A stretch of DNA of 64,000 nt from Glandiceps talaboti (GCF_964340395.1 NC_135567.1:5394899-5458898); one strand, 5' to 3'; counted from the stretch's first letter, positions 24,905-36,537 are shown. The notes: generated by a model not told the origin, from the sequence alone. A program made the numbers and translations.

Positions 24905-25071
24905 GTTTTGAAAATTTGAACAAAATTACATGCTATTGACCCTACAGAACTGTTTCGTGAGGTGCGTATTCCTCACTCATCAGGGGTAGAAATTGAGTTA
25001 GGAATACGCACCTCACGAAACAGTTCTGTAGGGTCAATAGCATGTAATTTTGTTCAAATTTTCAAAACCTG
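24902..25071. mobile_element. Foldback element 3 (72-bp perfect arms) carrying a hammerhead ribozyme
   Basis: 24902-24973 and 25000-25071 are exact reverse complements (CAGGTTTTGAAAATTTGAAC at the outer end) with a 26-nt centre. Pairing resumes for five bases inside after one mismatch. The minus strand of the left arm plus the centre holds a full hammerhead (24935-24995). The plus-strand copy in the right arm keeps the stem II and GAAAC half but lacks CTGATGA, so only one strand can be a ribozyme. It is flanked on the left by (TA)n and on the right by 'tatataatt'. Confidence 0.93.
24935..24995 (-). ncRNA. Type I hammerhead ribozyme
   Basis: Minus-strand order: ACCC (24987-24984), CTGATGA (24983-24977), stem II GTGAGG (24976-24971) with an eight-base loop and CCTCAC (24962-24957), GAAA (24956-24953), stem III ACAG/CTGT with a two-base loop, cleavage triplet GUA (24945-24943), then GGGT (24942-24939), which pairs with ACCC. 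Past an internal loop AUU and AAU can extend stem I. Every invariant core base is present, stem II is six perfect pairs with the preferred G-C at its base, and stem III is very short, the form described for Penelope-like elements and metazoan retrozymes. Predicted self-cleavage lies between 24943 and 24942. It would act in an RNA read from the minus strand. Confidence 0.87.
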
Positions 25072-25120
25072 TATATAATTCGCTCTACTAACCGTATTGA
25101 GCACTCATTTGTCGGTTTAA

Positions 25121-25182
25121 ATGTTTTTGTTTGTTTATTTGTGTTTGTTTGTTTGTTTGTGTACTTGTTTGCTTGTATTTGT
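25121..25182. repeat. (GTTT)n-like simple repeat
   Basis: Imperfect GTTT/GTTTG tract leading into the satellite. Confidence 0.8.
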
Positions 25183-25190
25183 AAACATCA

Positions 25191-27130
25191 GAGTACTTAG
25201 ATGCAATGTATATTACAGTCACTATGATATTACACACCATAGAGTACTTAGATGCAGTGTGTATATTACAGTCACTATGATATTACACACCATAGAATAC
25301 TTAGATGCAGTGTGTATATTACAGTCACTATGATATTACACACCATAGAGTACTTAGATGCAGTGTGTATATTACAGTCACTATGATATTACACACCATA
25401 GAGTACTTAGATGCAGTGTGTATATTACAGTCACTATGATATTACACACCATAGAATACTTAGATGCAGTGTGTATATTACAGTCACTATGATATTACAC
25501 ACCATAGAGTACTTAGATGCAGTGTGTATATTACAGTCACTATGATATTACACACCATAGAGTACTTAGATGCAGTGTGTATAGTACAGACACTATGATA
25601 TCATACACCATAGAGTACTTAGATGCAGTATGTATAGTACAGACACTATGATATCACACACCATAGAGTACTTAGATGCAGTGTGTATATTACAGACAAT
25701 ATGATATCACACACCATAGAGTACTTAGATGCAGTGTGTATATTACAGACACTATGATATCACACACCATAGCATACTTAGATGCAGTGTGTGTATTACA
25801 GACACTATGATATCACACACCATAGAGTACTTAGATGCAGTGTGTATATTACAGACACTATGATATCACACACGATAGAGTACTTAGATGCAGTGTGTAT
25901 ATTACAGACACTATGATATCACACACCATAGATTACTTAGATGCAATGTGTATATTACAGACACTATATCACACACCATAGAGTACTTAGATGCAGTGTG
26001 TATATTACAGACACTATGATATCACACACCATAGAGTACTTAGATGCAGTGTGTATATTACAGACACTATGATATCACACACCATAGAGTACTTGGATGC
26101 AGTGTGTATATTACATACACTCTGATATCACACACCATAGAGTACTTGGATGCAGTGTGTATATTACATACACTCTGATATCACACACCATAGAGTACTT
26201 GGATGCAGTGTGTATATTACATACACTATGATATCACACACCATAGAGTACTTGGATGCAGTGTGTATATTACATACATTATGACATCACACACCATAGA
26301 GTACTTAGATGCAGTGTGTATATTACATACACTATGATATCACACACCATAGAGTACTTAGATGCAGTGTGTATATTACAGACATTATGATATCACACAC
26401 CATAGAGTACTTAGATGCAGTGTGTATATTACAGACACTATGATATCACACACCACAGAGTGCTTAGATGCAGTGTGTGTATTACAGACACTATGATATT
26501 ACACACCATAGAATACTTAGATGCAGTGTGTATATTACAGACACTATGATATCACACACCATAGAGTACTTAGATGCAGTGTGTATATTACAGACACTAT
26601 GATATCACACACCATAGAGTACTTAGATGCAGTATGTATATTACAGACACTATGATATCACACACCATAGAGTACTTAGATGCAGTGTGTATATTACAGA
26701 CACTATGATATTACACACCATAGAGTACTTAGATGCAGTGTGTATATTACAGACACTTTGATATCACACACCATAGAGTACTTAGATGCAGTGTGTATAT
26801 TACAGACACTATGATATCACACACCATAGAGTGCTTAAATGCAGTGTGTATATTACAGACACTATGATATCACACACCATAGAGTACTTATATGCAGTGT
26901 GTATATTACAGACACTATGATATCACACACCATAGCGTACTTAGATGCAGTGTGTATATTACAGACACTATGATATCACACACCATAGAGTACTTAGATG
27001 CAGTGTGTATATTACAGACACTATGATATCACACACCATAGAGTACTTATATGCAGTGTGTATATTACAGACACTATGATATCACACATCATATAGTACC
27101 GTATACTTAGATGCAGTGTGTATATTACAG
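25191..27130. repeat. 53-bp tandem satellite, about 36 copies
   Basis: Head-to-tail monomers of 53 bp built on 'gagtacttagatgcagtgtg', 'tatattacag' and 'cactatgatat'. Early copies (25191-25560) have GTCACTATGATATT, later ones GACACTATGATATC. A block at about 26090-26290 has TTGGATGC and CATACACTCTG variants. One copy near 25960 lacks 'tgat', and the last (27080-27130) is disrupted. Each monomer has imperfect inverted words (GTGTGTATAT/GATATCACACAC). There are no spacers, so it is not a CRISPR array. Confidence 0.97.
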
Positions 27131-28970
27131 AGTACCATAGTGATGAAATATTCCTTATTGTCCCCATCAATTCACTCTGACACTCAATCATGTATCCTCT
27201 CATAAATGAAATCTCTGTGGAAACTTAATTGTCCATAATACATATATTTCTTGCCAACACTGGTAACACATCAAAAAACAAATGTAGTATGGTAAGCATT
27301 TCCCAGTGAAAATTAAATGGTCATGGGTTTTGGTCAAAATTCAAGATTGTATATTTTGGCTAATTCACGTCAGTCTTGAAAAGAAATTGTATTCATGTTC
27401 CTGTTGACCTTGACTATCACTGAAGTCATTCCTTCATCACATCCATGTGGGTTTGTGTCTTCTTTCTGAATATAAGCAGACATGGTATCATCCTTGATGT
27501 AGAATCTCGATGGATGTTTACTTATAGTTCCACAATGTCTTTCTCATCCCTAGCTAAATGGTCTTCTCATTTTCTGTATTTAAAGAAGAACAAAAAATCA
27601 GGTTTTAGTTATCAGCATACATGCCTTGAATGGACTGTCTGGGTATTACAGTTTTGAGTTATGCAGTAAATATGGATTTTGAACTACAAATATGGCCGTC
27701 ATTTGGTCAAATTTGCATATATCGCAAAACAAAGTGAGTTGCATAATTATGTACCACATGATATGTGGTCACCTATATGAATGAAGCAGCATATTGCATG
27801 TCTGAGAAATGACATATTACGGATGAACAGGCAGAATGATGGATGAACAGATGGCGCCCATTCTCCCCATCAATTGCCTTAAGTCAATGTGATTTATCCC
27901 AATTAGTAAAGACTTTGTGGCCACTGTCTCCAATGAGGCTGATCAACAATGTGGTGAGATTCACTTTGGTGGTGCTGAATTGACCACAAGAGCACAGAAG
28001 AGCAAGTACATTCATTGTGGTGACCATCATAATGCTGAATGACTTGAACATGGAAATCAAATGACTTGAACATGAAAGAGTACATAAAAATAGTAATTGA
28101 TAAATGTATTGATGACTTCATAATACCTGACACAACAACAGAAAGAGTGACTACTGGTAATGGCTCTACCGAGATTCATTTGAGTAGTATCAACCAACAC
28201 CATGCATACTGTGTTTCTAGTCACATTGATGACCTACATTAAAATGAAAGATGCTCAGTAAATAACGATGGTAACTATCTGAAACTATACATTTTCAGAA
28301 ATGTGATTATGTATACATTTGTTCATGGTGTGTGTTTTTTTCATACTGACCCAAATTGAGTGTTTTGGGGGTGACAACACAATTTCATTAATTCTATTAA
28401 TTAGTCAATGAAAAAGTGTAACTTGACAATAAACTATAGAGACACGATGTTTCTGAGTGTTTTAGATTCTTCAGATGTAAAACATAAATTCAACAAAATT
28501 ATATGCTTCTTACATGTCATGTTCCTTTTGAGACAAGACAGTGAAAGAGAGGTATTATAAATATAAACTCTTAAATCACAGTACTTCACTTTCACTTCAT
28601 AATATTGTAAAAGACAGGAGGTGATAGGAACATGGAACTTTGTTGAATTTATGTTCACATTCTGATGAATCTAAAACTTTCACATTATGACTCCACATTC
28701 TGATGTCAAATCACATTTTCTCATAGGATTTTTTATAGTTCACACCCAAAACATAACCGTTTATGGTGAATGTGAAAAAATTAACAGCACAACAGTAAAA
28801 GTCACATACGGTTATTATCATTAGTTATACATGTAAAAGACGTTACAGCATAGAACATCATGCATCCACTATGTCTTGACTTTGTACTTGGTTTATCCAT
28901 CCATCGTGAAACACATAATGAAAAAAAAAACAAGCAATCGGCCCACACATCTGATGCACTGAAATTGGAG
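27131..28970. other. Unique-looking non-coding DNA
   Basis: No supported gene. An open frame at 27445-27657 (plus) is protein-like in composition (WMFTYSSTMSF) but has no ATG context, family or splice partner that I can defend. Confidence 0.45.
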
Positions 28971-28974
28971 TGAG

Positions 28975-29655
28975 TTGAAACTGGGTCGAGTTGAAATCTA
29001 AACTAATCTTTGACCAACACATAAACGAGATTGTACAAACAGAAAACCGCCTAGTGGGAATAGTATGAAGGATTTTCAAGTTTCTCGACCAGGATACTTT
29101 TATTTTTCTGTATCCTAGACTAATCAGACGTCACCTTGAATATGTTTATTCAGTTTGGACACCATATAAATCAAATCAAATCACAGACAAAAAGTCTTCT
29201 TACTTATCTTTGGTCAAATCAACACCATCGAATCAGTACAAAGAAGAGCTACAGAATTGATCCCAGGAATGAAAGATTTATCATAACTTGACAGACTAAA
29301 AGCCTTGAAGTTACCAAGTTTAACTTACAGATGTGTTCGCGGCGATAATTGAAGTTTATAAATACACACATGGTTTCTACAAAACTCAATCTCCCTCACT
29401 ATTGTAGTGAACCCTTCAACTCGTGGTCACTCTTTCAAGTTTGCCGGTAATTTTTCACTTATAGAGTAAATTTTTCACTTATAGAGTCTTCCGACCTTGG
29501 AATAATTTGTCTGAAGATGTTGTGAATACACCGACCATTGATTGTTTCAAATCAAGACTTCATAAATACTGGAAATCAGCACCATTTCAGTATAACTATA
29601 CCATTGACCCATATTTCAGAAACTACAGCCGTGGAGACTTCACACTTGATTGACA
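28975..29655 (+). pseudogene. 3' end of a CR1-like non-LTR ORF2, heavily decayed
   Basis: Across the plus-strand frames one can read FDQHINEIVQ, RLVGI, RPRLIRRHLEY..SVWTPYK, TIESVQRRATELIPGMKDLS, DRLKALKLPSLTYR, IIEVYKYTHGFY and then RPWNNLSEDVVN...CFKSRLHKYW, ending at a TGA near 29652. This order (thumb, QRRAT helix, YRR..R.D, WN.LP..VV) is the standard C-terminus of CR1/jockey-type elements. Several frameshifts and stops, plus a partial duplication of 'ttttcacttatagagt' at 29452-29486, show age. The 3' UTR runs into an (ATG)n tail at 29713. Confidence 0.75.
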
Positions 29656-29712
29656 CTTACATCTCACCAAATGAAACTTTGTACAGGTCACTGACCTACA
29701 TCAACAGTACCA

Positions 29713-29713
29713 A

Positions 29714-29764
<51 letters not shown>

Positions 29765-29823
29765 GTGGTGATGGTGGTGGTGGTGGTGGTGGTGGTGGTG
29801 GTGGTGGTGGTGGTGATGATGCA
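29713..29823. repeat. (ATG)n then (GTG)n trinucleotide tail
   Basis: About 16 ATG units followed by about 15 GTG units, directly after the retroelement 3' UTR and therefore probably seeded by its microsatellite-like tail. Confidence 0.95.
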
Positions 29824-29849
29824 TTGATCCATCACTGTATGATCTCTAC

Positions 29850-30588
29850 ATTGTAACAACTCAACCATTACATTACTAGAGTGATTTCACGGTAGTTGCA
29901 TGAATAAAAGTTGTTTTATAACCTTATTTCTGATTTAGATAGTTATCTCATTCAGTGTTCAACATTGATAAATCTACTGCCAAATTTCTAACTTTGTTAC
30001 ATTACAAACATAAACAAGATATCACATATAAAGCCATAGTGACCAGCTTGGTTTCATTATCAAAATCAAAATAAGCGAATTTCTAGGTGACACGCAAGTA
30101 TCAATCAACACCATATCAAAACTGACGAAAAATTTGATTGGTCAATTTATGGTCTGCTGTCATATTCGGTTCTAAAATGACAATGTAGATTGATGATGAA
30201 ACTATATGTAGTACCTATATAGGAAATTTGATTTACATGTAATACACACGAAAAAAAACTTACCGCTACAGATTTATTTTCTCCACATTGTATTCTCGTC
30301 ATCCATTGTTGATTGCTTCAACTCCAAATAAAGGCTGTGAAGTTGTATGTCAGCATTACCAGTTGTTGAAAGGTGAATGCTAGGCATATCTGACAACTCC
30401 ATGGATGGCGGCTTTTAGGGGAGAACCATTTGATATGGGGGGGGGAGGAGGAAATAGGTATGGCAGCAATCTTTCACTGTGACAGCAATTTTTTTCTATT
30501 GTCAATCCTGCATTAAATTATTTTTCCAGATGCAGAAGCAATGCAATTTTTTTCTCGGTTACCAATTTTGTAATGTGTGGTTCATAAC
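29850..30588. other. Non-coding stretch
   Basis: No gene. G-rich patch at 30438-30452. Confidence 0.5.
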
Positions 30589-31210
30589 TACACAGGGAAC
30601 CTTGCACACCCTGTGACATTCACATGCCTAGGACAGGGGTGTGCACATAGCTGTACCAGCTCAGTTGAGCCACAGGGACTGTATCAGCTATGTGTACAAT
30701 ATCCATGTAACAACTCTGGCCAACACACTAGGTGTAAACATACCTAGATTTGTAACTGGTATGCCAACATCAATGTAACATGGATGTGAAAAATAGCAAT
30801 GCATCATAGGCTTTTACAACATCCATGTACAAGAGCTTTTTCCCACAGCCATGTACCAGCTATGTTAGCATAGCTGTAATATAGGTATTTCCCACAGCCA
30901 TTTACCATCTATGTGAGCAATGCTAGTCAGATATGAACAAACGGGTTGCTACTGTAACAGGGTATTATTCCGCCATAGCTGTTACATGTACACTGCATGT
31001 GCACAACTGTGTGCTAGATATGCAGTACTGGGATGTGCAAAACAGTCATGGCACAGAGGCGGTATTCCACATCCATTCAACAGGTTTATTTTTCACAACC
31101 ATGTACCAGGTCTGTGGAAAAATATACCCTGTAACAGGGCCATGACGCACACAGCTGGTATAGCTGTGCTCTTCTTCCTAGCACTAGGATGTCCTAGGAT
31201 GTTCCCTGTA
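30589..31210. mobile_element. MITE-like element, copy 1 (622 bp)
   Basis: Begins TACACAGGGAACCTTG and ends TGTTCCCTGTA, so the tips are inverted. It is homologous along its length to 40049-40746 (shared words include 'cacagccatgtacc', 'gctgtaccagct' and 'tgtgcacaactgtgtgctag'). It is rich in CACAG/CTGTG and AGCTATGT words that let it fold on itself. No credible ORF, hence non-autonomous. Confidence 0.8.
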
Positions 31211-31337
31211 TAAACCTACATGTCACTGGTTCACAACTAACTTGTTCTGTGTAAGTAGCAATAAGTAGCAGTTAACAATCCATGCTTCTATTTAAGATAG
31301 ATAGCTGGTAAAAAGAATCCACGAGGAGTTGACTAAT

Positions 31338-31521
31338 CACTTGGCTAACTGACCTTTAAACCAATTTATTATTACCAAACAAAATAATCAAGTTTGAACC
31401 AACCTTGGAAAATGCTTCCACAAAGTTGATCGAACAACCCACAGTTGGTTATATGGTAAACGCAATGTCATACACTTATTTAATATTGATAGTGTTAGGA
31501 ATCCCCTTCCCTTTATTACTA
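31338..31521 (+). repeat. Direct repeat left of the Penelope-like element
   Basis: Starts CACTTGGCTAACTGA and matches 32889-33070 (shared 'ctttaaaccaatttat', 'atatggtaaacgcaatgtca', 'cttatttaatattga', 'ccccttccct'). Likely the pseudo-LTR pair of the element between them, or duplicated flank. Confidence 0.7.
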
Positions 31522-31589
31522 ACGGCCCTTTTCAGGGCCACCACATCCTCCAAAACGAGAACTACCAAACCACTAAACTATAGTTTCAA

Positions 31590-32735
31590 CAAATAAAATC
31601 TTGAGAATAATCTCCCGATATGGATAGAAGAAAAATTTTCAAGACAAACACACGAAACACACTTTGAACACTTTGGTAAATTATAAATAAATCCAAGAGA
31701 AAATACAAACAATGGTTTTCCTCTAGTAGCCTCTGTTTGTAGATGTCTACAAACAAACATGTGTTTGTAGTATGGACTCACCATGTTCTCCAAAGATAGC
31801 TGACATCTCATTCCACAAACTTGGGTATCGCATTATTGAAACATACATGGATAAAATATCACTTTGGACACGTTTCAGAGATGTCATATTCATGCTATTC
31901 TGTGGCACACAAACTGAACATAATATTTTGAGTGAAAAGATAAATGAAATGCACCCAACATGAAAAGTTTCGTCGGTCAGCTCAGAAACAGAAGTGGTAT
32001 GCCATGATTTGGTGATTTTCAAAGGTCATAGGTTCAAACAAACCAAAAAGTTGGATATCAAGACTCACATCAAACTAGTCTAGTTCCTCCTATACAGTAT
32101 CAATCATAAGGGTTTATACAATGTGTGGTTATAGAAACCACATTCTGGTCATCCAGACTACATCAAACCAACTGACACTTTTCAGTACCTCCACAGACAC
32201 CCAAACACATGTCACCCAAATTCAGTCTTTAATGGTTGTTATTAAATTGAAACAATGAGGTATGAACGTGCAGTAACGAAGAAGATTTCCAAAACAAATT
32301 GAAATTCTTCATAAACAAATTGAGACAAGAGGATACAATAAATCAGAAGTGATTTGCTCGTTGGGTCCATTATGAGAATAGGGAGACATTTCTAAAATCA
32401 GACACCAACTCAAGAGATTCCTCTAGTCTTCAAAACAACATATATAGTCCCAACATCAAAGCGTCTAAACTAAAAGGCACATTAACAAAACATTGGGAAC
32501 TGCTAGAAAATAATGTAACCTTGAACCAACTCTACCTGACCAAACCAATCATAGCACAGAATAGAACGAAACAAAAATCTTAAAGACATACTTCTCACAA
32601 CTAAACTGAAGTCTTCTGCCTCTAAAAGCAAGGCTGAAAATAGCCTTGCTGATCATAATGTGATTGAAATACTAGCATCTCTGCTTGAGGAACAATATAA
32701 AATTTTTAGCCAAACAAATGCGAGAATGCTGTCTT
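31590..32735 (+). pseudogene. Penelope-like element reverse transcriptase, decayed
   Basis: Within 31740-31963 the frame reads YKQTCVCSMDSPCSPKIADI, the counterpart of the Penelope Y.Q..G.AMGSP.SP..ADI motif. RFRDVIF follows, where the family has RFRDDIF, so one catalytic Asp is lost. Then come the NEMHPT step and, after shifts, KPTDTFQYLHR with the HP and VFNGC.IETMRYERA stretch (about 32155-32275), matching the conserved KPTDTHQYLH..S.HP segment. Next are NRETFLKSDTNSRDSS and LTKHWELLENN..LNQLYLTKP, the region before GIY-YIG. No GIY-YIG endonuclease follows. Multiple stops and frameshifts make it inactive. It lies between direct repeats (31338-31521, 32889-33070) and has a hammerhead-like sequence after its end, as Penelope pseudo-LTRs do. 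Confidence 0.8.
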
Positions 32736-32744
32736 GTTGGACAT

Positions 32745-32810
32745 AACTGCGACTGATGAAGGACCCCAACAGCCGGTCCCAAACGTCTTAAAATAACGGT
32801 AAACTAGGTA
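32745..32810 (+). ncRNA. Decayed hammerhead-like motif of the Penelope-like element
   Basis: CTGATGA (32753-32759) is followed by GGACC/GGTCC (32761-32765, 32775-32779) as stem II and then CAAAC where GAAAC is required. Stem III (ACGT/ACGGT) has an extra G and stem I is weak. Position (just after the RT and before the direct repeat) and layout fit the Penelope hammerhead, but the core is mutated and cleavage is not expected. Confidence 0.4.
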
Positions 32811-32888
32811 TCGACCAGGGGACTTATCGCCAATGTCTTCCCTGCTAACCTACACTTATACCAGGGTCAATAACCTTGACAAACCGGT

Positions 32889-33070
32889 CACTTGGCTAAC
32901 TGAACTTTAAACCAATTTATCATACCAATTTAACAAAATAATCAGCTTTAGAAAATGCTTCCACTTATTAACAAACTTGAATTAACAACCTTGTGATTAT
33001 ATGGTAAACGCAATGTCATAAACTTATTTAATATTGATGGTGTTCGGAGTCCCCTTCCCTCTCTTACTGT
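32889..33070 (+). repeat. Direct repeat right of the Penelope-like element
   Basis: Second copy of 31338-31521, somewhat diverged and with a small insertion near 32960. It supports a pseudo-LTR arrangement spanning about 1.7 kb. Confidence 0.7.
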
Positions 33071-34815
33071 AAAGTCATGCATCCAGGAGGGCTATTAACT
33101 GGGGAAACTCACATACCACTCATTAAATAAGCAAGTTTGAACTGAACAACAATAACTTTATGTGTACCCAGGTAAACTAGAAAGTACAACAACATGCGCA
33201 GGAATGGAATAAACTATTAATAAGATAGGGAGGTCAATGTCAATAACGTCACACTTACCGCCCAAATTTAGCTGATTTCAGCACATCACAACAATATTTT
33301 ATATTTTTTTTACTTTCTGTCTGTTTGAACATTTTTTTTCTCAAGCTATTATGGGATCAATTTGTTTTCCTCCACTTGCTGACAACTCTTTTTCTCAACC
33401 CCCCCCCCTCGAAATTAATTAATAGTTCACCCCTTAGGACCTCTGACTCTCACCGAATCAGCTTGCTTCGTCTATTTCGAACACCAATCTCGCAACCTGA
33501 TTCGCTCGTCGAAATGGATTTAGAGAGAGAGGTCTTGGCGGCGACAGTAGAGAGCCCTCCATGACGTTCTCAGGAGAGGGAACATATTGAATATGAGTGA
33601 GTGCTTCCGCGTCCTTCCGAGCTAGCAACGGATATCAATCGGTCGTCTGCTCGTGCTCGATGTAAGGTAAAGCAGGAAGCTGCGGTTCGGCACACGACCC
33701 AATGTTGTTCTACAGTGAGAAAGACTAAGTTTTCAGGAGTTTCAAGTGTTTGTATTGATACTTTCGTTGAATCTGAAGATTATTACATCAAAGGGAGGCG
33801 GTGAACACTGAAAATACACATCATCAGTAAGCTTTATTGCAAAACTATACAGTCACGATCGTTCGCTCACCTTTCATGCACATACATTGCTTATGCGTAC
33901 GTAATATACTAATGATACATCATTGTACATTGCACAATTTGTATCCCATATTGTTATTCGATTATAAATATCCATAATCATAGCTTTATTGTTCCATGAT
34001 GCCGATGACTGATGTAATTTGCACATAATTTGAAATTACAGGAGGCCAGCCAGGTAACCTCTTTGTATATTTGAAATCCATGTCGTCAAAATGTGAACTT
34101 GCTTCACTGAACAAGAGTAGTGTGTACTTGCACTGGACAATAATGTAAAGAAGAAATGGAAAAACAAGTACTACAAAGAATAGTTTTTTTTTAATATTCT
34201 CAGTTTAAAATGAATTAGTACAGTTGATTAAATATCTCCCATTTGTTGTAAATATTTCATTGGGTTGAAAAAATTGTTCAATATCAGTTCTGTACAATTA
34301 ATTTCAATAGTATATTGAACATTGTTTTTACAATTCATTTGACAGTTGTTTGTTATTGCATGTACAGGAAATTATTTGTAAGCAAAGAGAATGAATACAA
34401 GTTACCAGTGACAAAATCTAAGTCACAATTTGAAACTTCATATATTGTTACAATTCACCCCACATTGACCTAGGATTACAAGTTAGGTGTTAATCGCAGT
34501 TGTCTGGCCTAGAACCAAAGAATAATCCTTTGTAATCCTCCTGATTCAACTGATAAGATAAACACTGATGTATGACCTGGGGATTGAAACCCTTGCCTTT
34601 GATTACTAGTATTTAAAATCATTTCCTGTACATACTGTGTAAAAGATGTTGATGATCAGATCACATTATATTTAGTGTTTTAGTTCTCTACTATTTATTG
34701 AGTAACAGACACTGACATGGTTTCCTCTTCTTTTCTTTTTTAACTACAACAAAACACATTCATATGACCGTTTTGAAAGTTCTTAGCTTTCTAGTATACT
34801 ATTAAATCTATCAAA
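33071..34815. other. Non-coding stretch with a CpG-rich patch
   Basis: 33430-33800 is clearly richer in CpG than the rest of the window (TTTCGAACACC, CTCGTCGAAATGG, TTGGCGGCGACAG, TTCCGCGTCC) and has several short open frames but no family match. It could be an unmethylated promoter-like patch or a recent insertion. The rest (33800-34815) is AT-rich with nothing recognised. Confidence 0.4.
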
Positions 34816-34820
34816 TCTAT

Positions 34821-35262
34821 CAATGGTGTTGTAGCCCAACTGTACCATACAGTTTTAAAAATGTGTAATACACGGTGAGCTATTTGAGATACAAGTGGTC
34901 ATTTGCACATTTACATACATTTTCGAACGATTATTCAATTGTCTATTAATTCCTATTGTTATCTTTGCATAATATTATCAATTGGCTGTTGCTATGGGCG
35001 TGGTCTTGTTGCTAGGCACATTTGTATACATTTTTTGAATATTTATTCAACTGTGACTATCAATCTCAGTGGTTATCTTTGTGAAATACATCACCGTTTG
35101 GCTGATGCTATAGTTATGGTTGCTAAGGATATTTGTATACATTTTTTGAATATTTATTCAACTGTGACTATCAATCCCAGTGGTTATCTTTGTGAAATAC
35201 ATCACCGTTTGGCTGATGCTATAGTTGTGGTCATTGCTGCTAAGGATATTTGCATACATTTT
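34821..35262 (+). repeat. TAGCACAACTG-family copy, 5' part
   Basis: Starts CAATGGTGTTGTAGCCCAAC and contains three GGGCGTGG-type modules, two of them near-identical (35035-35260). It stops at 35262 where an inverted 3' end begins. Confidence 0.8.
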
Positions 35263-35370
35263 TTGCACAACTGAAGTGAGGTTCATTAGTGCTATAGGGA
35301 TCGCCCAGCATCTGTATTTCTGTCTATCTGTGTGTGTGGATGTGTGTGTGTGTAAATAACTTAAAGTAAA
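35263..35370 (-). repeat. TAGCACAACTG-family 3' end, inverted
   Basis: Begins GCACAACTGAAGTGAGGTTC, then (GT)n-like and CTGTCTATCTG tracts and 'aacttaaagt', the reverse complement of the 3' ends at 36500-36636 and 54130-54263. Its junction with the forward 5' part is head-to-head. Confidence 0.75.
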
Positions 35371-35389
35371 AATACCACTAATGGCACTG

Positions 35390-36537
35390 TAGCACAACTG
35401 TACAGTTTATAAAAATGTTTATCCGTATGCTAGTCTATGCTAACAATAGGTGTTTATTTGTTGAATGACTATCCAGTTGCCTATCCAACTATGTTGCTAT
35501 CTTTGTGATATACGTGATCATTTGACTTTTGCTATGGGCGTGGTTTTCTTGCTAGGCACATTTGCATACTTTTTTGAATGTTTATTCAATTGTCTATTAA
35601 TCTCTGTTGTTATATTCGCAATACATATGTGATCATTTGTCTTTTGCTTTGGGCATGGTCTTGTTGCTAGGAACATTTGCAAACATTTTTTGAATGTTTA
35701 TTCATTTGTCTTTCAATTCCTGTTATAATTGCAATATACATGATTATTTTCCTGTTGCTATGGGCGTGGTCTTGTTCATAGGCAACTTTACATACATTTG
35801 TTGAATGTTTATTCATTTGTCTATTAATCCCTATTGATATATGTGTGAACTACACTACCGTTTGGTTGTTGTTATGGGCGTGGTCATGGTTGCTACGGTT
35901 ATTTGCATAATGTTTTGAATGTTTACTCACTTGCCTACCAGATGATGTTGTTATTTGACCAAAATATAGTGCCATTTGGTTGTTGCTAGGCCCAATTGTG
36001 TCAAAATAGTTTGAAGAAAACCTGCAGAATAACACTTCTAGAAATATCTCACCAAGTTTCAGTCTCATTGACCAAGTACTTTTTGAGATATAAATTTTTG
36101 ACCAAAATTCACATTTTTACACCTAATCTGCATATTGCTGATGAGATCATTATATGGTTAATATTTCGTCACCTATACACCCATAGATGCATCCCTGTTA
36201 AATTTCAGCCCAATCTGCTGAGTAGTTTTGGAATTATAGGTTTTTGACCAAAAAGACACATTTTTAGCCCTAATTTGCATATTTCTGAGGAATCATCATC
36301 TCATGAACAAATCTTAATTTACTCACCTTTAAGAACGTTCTCACCAAATGTCATGCCAATCTGCCCAGTAGTATTGGAGTTGAAGTTTTTTGACCAAAAA
36401 TGATATTTTTTGACCCAAAACCCACATCTCTGATGGAATCATTTTCATTTGTACAATTTTTCAACTAGAAGTAACATGACCACCAAATATCATGGCAATT
36501 GGTCCAGCGTCTTTTGACTTTAAGTTGTTTACACATG

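Noticed and set aside
25191-27130. CRISPR-like regular repeat
   Set aside because: Monomers are contiguous with no unique spacers, and the host is eukaryotic.
27445-27657. Protein-like plus-strand frame
   Set aside because: Isolated, no start context and no motif that I can defend.
28664-28690. CTGATGA word as a hammerhead core
   Set aside because: No stem II or GAAA follows. The same holds for the CTGATGA at 36135 and its inverted counterpart at 61930.
34903-35274. 123-codon frame conserved in part elsewhere
   Set aside because: It lies wholly within GGGCGTGG modules; the similarity is that of the DNA repeat and the frames differ between copies.
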